5,971 bases of DNA, from positions 1 to 5,971 of the forward strand of contig JABHHG010000146.1 of assembly GCA_018671635.1 (NCBI GenBank), given 5' to 3'. The DNA comes from Fidelibacterota bacterium (GTDB lineage Bacteria; Fidelibacterota; Marinisomatia; SCGC-AAA003-L08; D37C17). Below are positions 1 to 5,971 of the stretch, in pieces. Numbering within the stretch: the stretch's first letter is position 1; each line of letters opens with the position of its first letter. Position numbers and translations under genes: made by a program. The notes beneath the pieces are model-generated. The model saw only the letters and a program-made list of their open reading frames with translations. It was not told the DNA's origin and did no database searches.

Positions 1-310
1 AAACCAGAGGTGATAATTCAGAATCTATAGATGGAAGTAATACTGTATACTCTCCTGGGAATAGACTCTCTAACTCTATTGTGATTTCAGGCGTAATTTG
101 TGCATAGTTTGAGATTTGAGAAACATTTTCCAAGACAATGCTTAACGGTTGGCTTCTGCCTTTTAATCTATTAAGCGTTTGAATTGCATCAGAGCTTGTT
201 GCATCTACGCCGAATCCATAAAGTGTATCAGTTGGATAAACGATTATATCTCCATCATTTAGAGAATTCACGGCCATTTGTATATATTTTTCTGTCGCTG
301 GATATATCAT
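1..310 (-). CDS. tsaC: Threonylcarbamoyl-AMP synthase (YrdC/Sua5 family), C-terminus cut by window edge
   Basis: I translated the reverse strand from the ATG at 310 and got 103 open codons running off the window start. The product carries the YrdC/Sua5 signature: YPTDTLYGFGVDA at residues 25-37, a KGR..PL segment at 50-56 (the basic stretch that binds ATP and carbonate in this family) and PGEYTVLLP at 85-93. The family condenses threonine, bicarbonate and ATP into L-threonylcarbamoyl-AMP, the first step of t6A37 tRNA modification in the cytoplasm. About half of a short TsaC (roughly 190-200 residues) is visible, so a longer Sua5 form with an extra C-terminal domain cannot be excluded. The start lies 11 bases after the stop of the upstream acyltransferase on the same strand, so the two are probably cotranscribed. 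No Shine-Dalgarno sequence is visible before the ATG. The family call is firm; TsaC versus Sua5 is open. Confidence 0.9.
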   Translation of the reverse strand, partial: MIYPATEKYIQMAVNSLNDGDIIVYPTDTLYGFGVDATSSDAIQTLNRLKGRSQPLSIVLENVSQISNYAQITPEITIELESLFPGEYTVLLPSIDSELSPLV

Positions 311-321
311 ATGATTAAATA

Positions 322-1182
322 TTAATTTTTATAAGTTGATTTATTCCATTTTCGATGGAACCAAAAATATTGCTCTGGATATTTTCGCACTGTTTTTTCT
401 AACATCTTAGAATACTGAGTATTAATTGCGATAATAGCATCCTCTTTTTCGTTTGGAATTGATGATAAATTCATCTCTCTCAGTCGAAGAGTATACTTTA
501 AATGTCTTGATAATATACAAAAACCTACAATGATGGGCATACCCGTTTTTAAGTGAAATAATGCTGCACCTTTAGGGATTGAAGCTGGAATATCAAAGAA
601 AGGTATATTGATCCCCCGTTTTCCTGCATTCTGATCGCTAGCAAGTCCAAGAAACTTATGTTCTTCAAGAACTCTCAGCATTTGTTTTCTACTGCCAGTT
701 CGAGGAATTAATGAGACATTTGGATAATTACGGATTCCATTAAAAAACTTTTGACTACCTTCACTTTTTTGAGTTTGGGTGACCACAACAAAGGGATATC
801 CGTTCAAGCCCAATGTGGGTAAAAATGCCTCCCAATTTCCTAAATGCCCAGTCATGATAATTCCACCATCACATTTATCTAAAACTTTTTTTGTTTCTTC
901 ATCGATTGTTACAAAATCAGAAATATTTTCAGCATCCAGATTAGGCATTCTCAAAAAATCAATAAGAACCATGCCGTAATGTTTACATGTATTTTTTAAC
1001 AGTTGCTTTACTTCTGGAGGGGAATATTCAGGGAATGCAATTTTTATATTTTGGATGGCCACGTTTTGCCTCAATGGTACAAAGTAATATATGAAAGTAC
1101 CCAAGAGCCTACCTATGAACAATGCCATGGGGCGGGGTAGAATTCTGAATTTTAAACTGATAATTTTGAGTAGTATGTTCAA
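322..1182 (-). CDS. LpxL/HtrB-family lysophospholipid/lipid A acyltransferase
   Basis: This 286-residue protein fits the Lip_A_acyltrans family (LpxL/LpxM/HtrB), inner-membrane enzymes that move an acyl chain from acyl-ACP onto a lipid A precursor or related lipid. The N-terminus (about 2-36) is hydrophobic and basic, as expected of a membrane anchor. The catalytic H-X4-E motif is GHLGNWE, with His113 and Glu118. DQNAGKRGINIPFF at 183-196, followed by a P..KGAA segment at 203-207, and YPEQYFWFHRKW at 268-279 are further family blocks. The length is slightly short for the family (about 290-310). The start is TTG at 1182: an in-frame TAA lies at 1186-1188 and the next ATG is codon 19, inside the conserved N-terminal segment, so TTG is preferred. 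No Shine-Dalgarno sequence is visible. Acceptor and acyl chain length cannot be read from sequence, so no gene symbol is given. It is first in a unit with tsaC. Confidence 0.9.
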   Translation of the reverse strand: MNILLKIISLKFRILPRPMALFIGRLLGTFIYYFVPLRQNVAIQNIKIAFPEYSPPEVKQLLKNTCKHYGMVLIDFLRMPNLDAENISDFVTIDEETKKVLDKCDGGIIMTGHLGNWEAFLPTLGLNGYPFVVVTQTQKSEGSQKFFNGIRNYPNVSLIPRTGSRKQMLRVLEEHKFLGLASDQNAGKRGINIPFFDIPASIPKGAALFHLKTGMPIIVGFCILSRHLKYTLRLREMNLSSIPNEKEDAIIAINTQYSKMLEKTVRKYPEQYFWFHRKWNKSTYKN

Positions 1183-1192
1183 TGTTTAGAAA

Positions 1193-1206
1193 TTGATTTA
1201 AATCAA
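1193..1206. promoter_or_regulatory. FNR/CRP-family-like operator palindrome
   Basis: TTGATTTAAATCAA is a perfect 14-bp inverted repeat and matches the FNR/ANR consensus TTGAT-N4-ATCAA at all ten defined positions. Its centre (1199.5) is about 60 bases upstream of the start point predicted from the rightward -10 candidate TAGAAT (1247-1252), close to the classical class I position near -61.5. On the other strand it sits within the acyltransferase leader, 10 bases before the TTG, where a bound protein would tend to block transcription. The match is seen; binding by an FNR-type regulator is inferred, and no such regulator is in the window. Confidence 0.5.
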
Positions 1207-1251
1207 GTGGTGAAATTTATTAATAATTTGCCTAAGTATGAATGAATAGAA

Positions 1252-1280
1252 TTTATAAAAAATATCCATAAGTTTTTGAA
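1252..1280 (-). promoter_or_regulatory. Candidate promoter for the acyltransferase-tsaC unit
   Basis: Read on the minus strand, TTCAAA (1280-1275) and TATAAA (1257-1252) are separated by 17 bases and resemble a housekeeping -35/-10 pair, the -10 matching TATAAT at five of six bases. Transcription would start near 1245, giving a leader of about 60 bases that contains the FNR-like palindrome. In such AT-rich DNA, chance matches are common, and the sigma-factor consensus of this organism is unknown. Confidence 0.25.
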
Positions 1281-1312
1281 CAATTGGATGACTACATGTA
1301 AATTTCAATCCT

Positions 1313-2665
1313 ATGTTCAATCAATTTTTTATACTACTTCTACTCTTGATGCCATTGAGACTTAATGCTCAATCAGTTGTACATGTTCCTATACATGGAA
1401 CAATTGATATGGGCCTACCCAATTATATTCAACGAGCGGTAACCATTGCCGAAGCTAATTCAGCAGAATTTATTATATTTGATATTGATACTTTCGGAGG
1501 CCGAGTTGATGCAGCTACCCAGATCAAAGATGCAATCTTAGGCACAGACATCTCCACAATCGCATTCATCAATCGACGAGCTATTTCTGCAGGAGCATTA
1601 ATTTCACTTTCTTGTGATACAATTTTTATGACTCCCGGTGCAACTATTGGTGCCGCAACTGCAGTGGATGCAGAGGGTGAGAAGGCATCTGAAAAAGTAA
1701 TCTCTTATATGCGTGAAGAAATGGCAGCCAGTGCAGAAGCCAATGGAAGATCACGTGAAATTGCAGAAGCAATGGTGGATGAGGAAATTGAGATTGATTT
1801 CATTTTATCTGTGGGAAATGATACACTAAATAGTGGTGATATTGAAGGTTTCAATAAAGGCAAACTCATCACCCTTTCAACGGACTTAGCTTTAAAATTG
1901 GGGATTGCCGATGAACGAGTGGAATCATTTTTGCTTCTCTTAGATAAACTTAGTATTAATGAGAAAGATGTAATTGAGGTGAAGGAGTCATGGTCTGAAC
2001 TATTGGTAAGGTTTCTTACCAATCCCACATTTGCGCCAATCCTCATGAGTTTGGGAATGATTGGATTATTTTTTGAAATCAAATCGCCCGGATTTGGTGT
2101 CCCAGGTGGGATAGGGTTATTATGCTTAGCCCTATTTTTTGGGTCCCATCTTTTAGTTGGATTGGCAGATGCCACCGAAATGCTCATTTTAGTTGGCGGA
2201 CTATTGATGGTTTTGTTAGAAATTTTAGTGATTCCAGGTTTTGGGGTTGCCGGAATAGTGGGCTTTCTCATGATAATGTACAGTCTATTTACAATGTTAA
2301 TTGGTGAACATCCACTTCCAGAAGACTTTAATATTGCCATGCGAAGTATGAGTTATTCATTTATTTTAATGATAGGCTTAGGGGCATTAATTTTTCGGGC
2401 ACTCACACGCTCTGAATATTACAAAAAGCTTATTCCGGTTTCAGGACAAAGCAGTGCTGAAGGGTATTCAATTTCTAAAGGATATGAAAATTTAGTAGGG
2501 GAAATGGGTACCACAACAACCATATTGCGACCGACCGGCCGAGTTAAAATTTATGGTGAAAATTATCAAGCCATGAGTTCAGGAGAATTTATTGAATCTG
2601 GTGAATCGGTGATAGTATCAGGAACTGATGAAAACCAGTTAATTGTTAAAAAGAATAATAACTAA
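1313..2665 (+). CDS. nfeD: NfeD-type membrane-bound serine protease (ClpP class) with C-terminal OB-fold
   Basis: This 450-residue protein has the full long-NfeD architecture. Residues 1-19 form a Sec signal peptide (hydrophobic core 5-14, likely cleavage after LNA). Residues about 22-205 are a ClpP/SppA-like protease domain: DIDTFGGRVDAA at 57-68, the likely nucleophile Ser92 in ISAGA, and Lys128 (less likely Lys124) as the general base of a Ser/Lys dyad. GKLITLSTDLALKLGIAD at 183-200 closes the domain. About four or five membrane segments follow (about 241-364), including the glycine-rich SPGFGVPGGIG. The last part, about 391-447, is the NfeD OB-fold (LVGEMGTTTTILRPTGRV). Characterised archaeal homologues cleave the hydrophobic C-terminus of their partner stomatin, and NfeD genes usually sit beside an SPFH gene, as here. 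ATG 1313 is the first start after an in-frame stop at 1289 and gives a proper signal peptide; no Shine-Dalgarno is evident. The next gene begins 9 bases after the stop. Confidence 0.95.
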   Translation: MFNQFFILLLLLMPLRLNAQSVVHVPIHGTIDMGLPNYIQRAVTIAEANSAEFIIFDIDTFGGRVDAATQIKDAILGTDISTIAFINRRAISAGALISLSCDTIFMTPGATIGAATAVDAEGEKASEKVISYMREEMAASAEANGRSREIAEAMVDEEIEIDFILSVGNDTLNSGDIEGFNKGKLITLSTDLALKLGIADERVESFLLLLDKLSINEKDVIEVKESWSELLVRFLTNPTFAPILMSLGMIGLFFEIKSPGFGVPGGIGLLCLALFFGSHLLVGLADATEMLILVGGLLMVLLEILVIPGFGVAGIVGFLMIMYSLFTMLIGEHPLPEDFNIAMRSMSYSFILMIGLGALIFRALTRSEYYKKLIPVSGQSSAEGYSISKGYENLVGEMGTTTTILRPTGRVKIYGENYQAMSSGEFIESGESVIVSGTDENQLIVKKNNN

Positions 2666-2669
2666 GGAG
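2664..2669 (+). promoter_or_regulatory. Strong ribosome binding site of floA
   Basis: AAGGAG lies 5 bases before the floA ATG and overlaps the nfeD stop codon TAA (2663-2665). It is the only strong Shine-Dalgarno sequence before any gene in this window. It confirms the floA start and suggests that FloA is translated more strongly than its neighbours. Confidence 0.8.
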
Positions 2670-2674
2670 TCAAC

Positions 2675-3673
2675 ATGGAATTATTTACAATGTTTCCCGT
2701 TTTTATAATAGGAATCGTCTTATTTTTATATTTTGTACCATTAGGTTTATGGATTCAATCGGGTGTGTCTATCGGTTGGGGCAAAATTGGAATGCTCAAA
2801 TTGGTAATAATGCGTATCCGAAAGATATCACCTAAGCTTATTACCGATGGAATTATTAATCTCCACCGTGCAGGTCTTGATTTTGTAACCTCCGAAGATT
2901 TAGAAACTCACTATTTAGCTGGGGGTGATATTACTAATGTGGTAGATGCATTGATTGCTGCAGATAAGGCTGCTATTGAATTAGATTATAAAACGGCTAC
3001 AGCTATTGACCTTGCCGGGAGAAATGTTAAAGAAGCAGTGCAGACCAGTGTATATCCCAAAGTTATTGACTGCCCTGCAGAAGGTAAGGTTTCTGCAGTT
3101 GCAAAAGATGGTATTGAGTTAAAGGCAAAAGCACGAGTTACGGTGAGAACAAATATTGAACAATTAGTAGGTGGCGCAACGGATGAAACAATCATCGCTC
3201 GTGTTGGACAAGGAATAGTCAGTGCCATTGGCTCTTCAACTAATTATAAAATTGTACTTGAAAATCCCGATGCAATTTCAAGAGCCGTTTTGGATAAAGG
3301 TTTAGATTCGGGTACGGCGTATTCAATTTTATCAATTGATATTGCGGATGTGGATGTGGGTAAAAATGTGGGTGCACATTTAGATGCAGATCAGGCAGAA
3401 GCTGATAAGAAAGTAGCGCAGGCAAAAGCTGAAAGTCGTCGTGCAATGGCGGTAGCAGCTGAGCAGGAAATGAAGGCCAAGGTTCAAGATATGCGTGCAA
3501 AGGTGATTGAAGCCGAGGCACAAGTTCCCATCGCCATGGCTCAAGCTTTTAAAGAAGGCAACTTGGGTATAATGGATTATTATAAGATGAAAAATATCCA
3601 ATCAGATACGGATATGCGCACTTCAATTTCAAAAGGGGATGATGAAAATTCTGGGACTGATCCACAAGATTAA
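2675..3673 (+). CDS. floA: Flotillin-like membrane scaffold protein FloA (UPF0365/YqfA family)
   Basis: This 332-residue protein is close to the full length of Bacillus subtilis FloA (about 331) and recognisable throughout. Residues about 7-28 are a hydrophobic membrane hairpin or anchor, followed by an SPFH-like region (about 40-235) containing GLDSGTAYSILSIDIADVDV at 209-228. An Ala/Glu/Lys-rich helix with the flotillin EA-type pattern (about 238-292: AEADKKVAQAKAESRRAMAV, then EQEMKAKV) should drive oligomerisation. GNLGIMDYYKMKNIQSDTDM at 295-314 is typical of the FloA tail, which ends in a polar stretch. FloA assembles into membrane foci and organises protein complexes in membrane microdomains. 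It lies 9 bases after nfeD, a partner found next to SPFH genes across bacteria and archaea, and 3 bases before the next gene. Nothing in it is truncated or unusual. Confidence 0.96.
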   Translation: MELFTMFPVFIIGIVLFLYFVPLGLWIQSGVSIGWGKIGMLKLVIMRIRKISPKLITDGIINLHRAGLDFVTSEDLETHYLAGGDITNVVDALIAADKAAIELDYKTATAIDLAGRNVKEAVQTSVYPKVIDCPAEGKVSAVAKDGIELKAKARVTVRTNIEQLVGGATDETIIARVGQGIVSAIGSSTNYKIVLENPDAISRAVLDKGLDSGTAYSILSIDIADVDVGKNVGAHLDADQAEADKKVAQAKAESRRAMAVAAEQEMKAKVQDMRAKVIEAEAQVPIAMAQAFKEGNLGIMDYYKMKNIQSDTDMRTSISKGDDENSGTDPQD

Positions 3674-3676
3674 AAT

Positions 3677-4126
3677 ATGATCTTTCTTGCTGAAATAGAA
3701 CCCGGTTTCATTTTCATGATCATAATATGGTTATTCTCGTCATTCTTTTCAAAAAAGAAGAAGGGAGTGAAAAATTCACCCAATAAAGAAAAAAAGGCTT
3801 CATCTTTTGAATCTATAATGAAGAAGTTGGGTGAACTCCCAAATATGGATATGAGCCAAGCTCAAGATTTGTTTTCTGAATCAGAGGAAGAATATGTAGA
3901 GGATGAGTTTGTTGAGTCGGAGTTCACTTTTGAAGATATTGAGTCAGAAGAAGTAGATTGTATTCAAGAACAAGTGAATGCGGAATCTATAGTCAAAAAA
4001 AAGAAGCAATCTCGAGAGGTAAAACTATTTGGAACGCCGCTTCAAAATGCAATGGTACTAAAAGAGATTTTAGATAAACCGCGTGCATTGAGACCATTTA
4101 GTTTCTCAGGTTCAAATGACACATAA
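3677..4126 (+). CDS. Membrane-anchored protein of unknown function in the nfeD-floA cluster
   Basis: I do not recognise a named family for this 149-residue protein. It starts with one hydrophobic segment (about 8-24) followed at once by a lysine-rich stretch (26-40), suggesting a single anchor with the rest in the cytoplasm. The middle is low-complexity: an acidic block (about 68-94, mainly Glu/Asp) and then KKKK at 107-110. The C-terminus has a distinct amphipathic segment, LFGTPLQNAMVLKEILDKPR (117-136), then ALRPF (137-141). From memory, a similar tail (EIL..P.AL/KR) occurs in other short single-anchor bacterial proteins, often written EILGPPRALR; this recollection was not checked. It starts 3 bases after floA and overlaps the hydroxylase by 11 bases, so it is very likely cotranscribed. 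No Shine-Dalgarno precedes the ATG, suggesting translational coupling to floA. An accessory role with FloA/NfeD is inference. Confidence 0.8.
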   Translation: MIFLAEIEPGFIFMIIIWLFSSFFSKKKKGVKNSPNKEKKASSFESIMKKLGELPNMDMSQAQDLFSESEEEYVEDEFVESEFTFEDIESEEVDCIQEQVNAESIVKKKKQSREVKLFGTPLQNAMVLKEILDKPRALRPFSFSGSNDT

Positions 4127-5840
4127 GTTTATTCCGCCACATCTTAGAAAGTTTATCGTAGAACAACATTATGGAAATTATACTGCAATTGATCATGCAG
4201 TATGGCGATTCATCATGCGAATTTCTAAAGCATTTTTTGAAAAATATGCTCATGTTTCATATTTAGATGGCTTGAAAAAGACCGGAATTACCATTGACAG
4301 AATTCCCCATGTAAATGATATGGATTATAAATTGTCTAAATTCGGATGGGGTGCCGTTTGTGTTCGAGGCTTTATTCCGCCGGCAGCATTCATGGAATTA
4401 CAATCTCGTGGAATATTAGCAATTGCTGCCGATATGCGAACACTAAATCATTTAACATATACCCCCGCACCAGATATAGTACATGAAGCAGCAGGTCATG
4501 CTCCTATTTTAGCTGATCCCGATTATGCAGCCTATTTACATCATTATGGTGAAGTATCTTCAAAAGCCATTTCATCTAGAGATGACTATAATTTGTATTT
4601 AGCCATTCGTGAATTATCTGATGTGAAGGAGGATGCCTATTCATCAGAGGATCAAATCCAAAAAGCTGAATCAGATTTAGAAACTGCCATTGAGAATTTT
4701 GATTATGTGAGTGAAGCTGCATATTTAGCACGAATGAATTGGTGGACGGTTGAATATGGGTTGGTAGGTAAGATTGATGACCCCAAAATTTATGGTGCAG
4801 GATTACTTTCATCTGTAGGGGAAAGCCAAAATTGTCTTACTGACAAAGTACAAAAAATACGTTTTTCCCTAGATTGCATAAATACTAGTTATGATATTAC
4901 AGAGCCTCAACCTCAATTATTTGTAACCCCTGATTTTGGAAAACTCTCTGAAGTTTTAGAGGAAATGGCAGAAACCATGGCTTTCCGGTTAGGGGGTGCT
5001 GAAGGATTAGAGAAGGCCAAAGAAGCCGGCACTGTTTGTACAGCAGAGTATAATTCAAAAGTCCAAATATCTGGAATTTTAAAGAATATTATTATTGATA
5101 ACGATGGGAATCCTGCCTATTTGCAGTATGATGGCCCTACTCAATTATCACGTTATGGAAATGAATTTGATGACCATGGTGGAGATTATCATTCACAAGG
5201 TTTTGGTTCACCCGTTGGGAATGTAAAAGGCTTTTACAAACCTTTATGTGATTTTAATGATGATGATATTGAAAAAATAAATTTGAGAGTGGACGAAAGA
5301 TTAGAAATCCATTTTGATTCAGGTGTGTTGGTAAATGGTAAATTAACAAATATCCTTCAAGATAATGGTCGAATTCTCATACTAAGTTTTGAAAATTGTA
5401 CAGTTTCATTGGGGGAAGAGTTTTTCTTTTTACCTGAGTGGGGAATGTATGACATGACTTGTGGAGGTTCAATTACATCCGTATATGGTGGCCCTGCTGA
5501 CTATGATAATTATCAACAATTTCTCCCAGATGATAAACCGAAGAATATAAAAATGTCTTCAAAATTAGAATTATCAAATTCAGACATAAAATTAAATGAT
5601 TTATATCTCAAAGTTAGAGAAATTCGAGAAGGTTCAGTTCCTCCTGATATAGATGAATTAGCCACAGTTTATTCAATAGTTACATCAGAATATCCCGAAG
5701 ATTGGTTACTTTCAATGCAATTATTAGAGTTGGGTGATGGAAGTGATTGGGCAGATAATGCACGCAATAAACTTGAAATTATGGCAGATGAAAAGTCTGA
5801 TTTAGGCACGGTCATAAAAAGAGGTTTAGCCCTTCTATAA
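4116..5840 (+). CDS. Pterin-dependent aromatic amino acid hydroxylase, long form (probable phenylalanine 4-monooxygenase)
   Basis: This 574-residue protein contains the biopterin-dependent aromatic hydroxylase catalytic domain (about 25-295), which uses Fe(II), O2 and tetrahydropterin to hydroxylate phenylalanine or a related aromatic amino acid in the cytoplasm. Iron ligands are visible: HEAAGH gives His123 and His128, and WWTVEYGL gives Glu213. YGAGLLSSVGESQNCL at 226-241 is strongly conserved with animal enzymes. The gap from the second His to Glu is 85 residues instead of about 40, owing to an insertion (about 145-200). Residues about 310-475 look beta-rich and about 485-574 helical; neither is present in short bacterial PhhA (about 260-300 residues). 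From memory, Bacillus and Bacteroidota have similar forms near 580 residues. There is no ACT regulatory domain. The ATG overlaps the upstream gene by 11 bases, with a weak AGG at 4108-4110. Phenylalanine is the likeliest substrate; tryptophan cannot be excluded. Confidence 0.93.
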   Translation: MTHKFIPPHLRKFIVEQHYGNYTAIDHAVWRFIMRISKAFFEKYAHVSYLDGLKKTGITIDRIPHVNDMDYKLSKFGWGAVCVRGFIPPAAFMELQSRGILAIAADMRTLNHLTYTPAPDIVHEAAGHAPILADPDYAAYLHHYGEVSSKAISSRDDYNLYLAIRELSDVKEDAYSSEDQIQKAESDLETAIENFDYVSEAAYLARMNWWTVEYGLVGKIDDPKIYGAGLLSSVGESQNCLTDKVQKIRFSLDCINTSYDITEPQPQLFVTPDFGKLSEVLEEMAETMAFRLGGAEGLEKAKEAGTVCTAEYNSKVQISGILKNIIIDNDGNPAYLQYDGPTQLSRYGNEFDDHGGDYHSQGFGSPVGNVKGFYKPLCDFNDDDIEKINLRVDERLEIHFDSGVLVNGKLTNILQDNGRILILSFENCTVSLGEEFFFLPEWGMYDMTCGGSITSVYGGPADYDNYQQFLPDDKPKNIKMSSKLELSNSDIKLNDLYLKVREIREGSVPPDIDELATVYSIVTSEYPEDWLLSMQLLELGDGSDWADNARNKLEIMADEKSDLGTVIKRGLALL

Positions 5841-5933
5841 AAGATATACCCGACATTTTTAGTCGCAATTAGTTCTTGTACTCATAAATATCCTATTTGT
5901 AAATTTCCTCATCTGTAAAGTAGTAAAAATATC
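5841..5933. other. Intergenic gap between the hydroxylase and the Rrf2-type gene
   Basis: These 93 bases probably hold the end of the long operon and the promoter of the next gene. No convincing terminator is present: the only inverted repeat noticed is a four-pair stem (5851-5854 with 5862-5865) not followed by a T-run. A weak promoter-like pair, TTGTAC (5876-5881) and TGTAAA (5898-5903) with 16 bases between, lies upstream of the next start but is little better than chance in this AT-rich DNA. Confidence 0.5.
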
Positions 5934-5971
5934 ATGTTAAAATTAACACGAAAATTAGAATATTCTCTCAT
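5934..5971 (+). CDS. Rrf2-family transcription regulator, N-terminal fragment cut by window edge
   Basis: Only 12 codons lie in the window: MLKLTRKLEYSL. This closely resembles the opening of Rrf2-family winged-helix regulators, whose members typically begin M(L)KLSRKTEYAL followed by a run of small and hydrophobic residues. The family includes IscR, SufR and NsrR, several of which sense iron-sulfur status or nitric oxide and repress genes such as suf or isc. Whether this one carries the cysteines for a cluster cannot be seen. The ATG at 5934 has no strong Shine-Dalgarno. The call rests on a very short stretch, but the pattern is distinctive. Confidence 0.6.
   Translation, partial: MLKLTRKLEYSL

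Larger units (their letters stand above)
1183..1312. other. Divergent intergenic region between the acyltransferase and nfeD
   Basis: These 130 very AT-rich bases separate the two divergent units and must hold both promoters. Three things stand out: an FNR-like palindrome at 1193-1206, a leftward promoter candidate at 1252-1280, and a rightward -10 candidate TAGAAT at 1247-1252, which has no convincing -35 at normal spacing. The small ATGs at 1288 and 1296 are not in the nfeD frame, and the second is followed immediately by TAA. No hairpin terminator or riboswitch-like structure was seen. Confidence 0.7.

Noticed and set aside
779..979. A 66-codon plus-strand frame inside the acyltransferase
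   Set aside because: It lies opposite the catalytic H-X4-E region of the real gene and has neither a ribosome site nor a family resemblance.
1288..1298. Alternative ATGs upstream of nfeD at 1288 and 1296
   Set aside because: Neither is in the nfeD frame, and the ATG at 1296 is followed directly by TAA. The signal peptide supports 1313.
1173..1321. Direct repeat TATGTTCAAT at 1173-1182 and 1312-1321
   Set aside because: Both copies fall at gene starts in AT-rich DNA. Ten bases at two places is weak evidence, and the second copy is explained by the nfeD start codons.
1705..2340. A 211-codon open frame on the minus strand inside nfeD
   Set aside because: It lies wholly antisense to a strongly conserved gene, and its product is Ser/Pro/Lys-rich with no recognisable domain. 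It is a shadow of nfeD codon usage.
2986..3601. Three minus-strand open frames inside floA
   Set aside because: They are antisense to the conserved SPFH and EA-repeat regions, and their products (one His/Pro/Leu-rich) resemble no protein family. They reflect the biased composition of the floA coiled coil.
3680..4115. Lys/Glu-rich stretches suggesting that the 149-residue gene is a random frame
   Set aside because: The single membrane segment, the ordered C-terminal tail, the 3-base spacing to floA and the 11-base overlap with the next gene argue for a real gene with a disordered linker.
5851..5865. Possible terminator hairpin CGAC-N7-GTCG after the hydroxylase
   Set aside because: The stem has only four pairs, a T-rich loop and no T-run after it, so it is not a credible intrinsic terminator.

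Overview
The window comes from an AT-rich bacterial genome with tightly packed genes. It holds five complete or near-complete protein genes in two divergent transcription units, plus gene fragments at both edges. The flotillin/NfeD pair, the long-form aromatic amino acid hydroxylase, the Rrf2 start at the right edge and the near absence of Shine-Dalgarno sequences (only floA has a strong one) would fit an uncultured member of the Bacteroidota/FCB group, possibly a marine lineage such as Marinimicrobia. This assignment is an inference from gene style, not from any marker gene.

Left unit, minus strand: an LpxL/HtrB-type acyltransferase (322-1182, TTG start) is followed after 11 bases by tsaC/sua5 (310 down to the window edge, C-terminus missing). 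The first probably acylates the outer-membrane lipid A anchor or a related lipid. The second makes threonylcarbamoyl-AMP for the t6A modification of tRNA.

Divergent intergenic region, 1183-1312: it contains a perfect 14-bp palindrome, TTGATTTAAATCAA, which fits the FNR/CRP-family consensus TTGAT-N4-ATCAA exactly. It also holds a plausible leftward promoter and a rightward -10 candidate.

Right unit, plus strand: nfeD (membrane-bound ClpP-class serine protease with a C-terminal OB-fold), floA (flotillin-like SPFH scaffold protein), a 149-residue membrane-anchored protein of unknown function with a conserved-looking C-terminal tail, and a 574-residue pterin-dependent aromatic amino acid hydroxylase. 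Gaps are 9 and 3 bases, then an 11-base overlap, so the four genes look like one operon. NfeD and FloA are a known pairing in membrane-microdomain organisation. The small protein may be a third partner. The hydroxylase may only share transcription. A 93-base gap then leads to the first 12 codons of an Rrf2-type transcription regulator cut by the right edge.

No tRNA, rRNA, CRISPR array, insertion sequence or clear intrinsic terminator was found. No clearly new system is visible. The best leads are the FNR-like box, the unknown third member of the NfeD-FloA cluster, and the unusual architecture of the hydroxylase.
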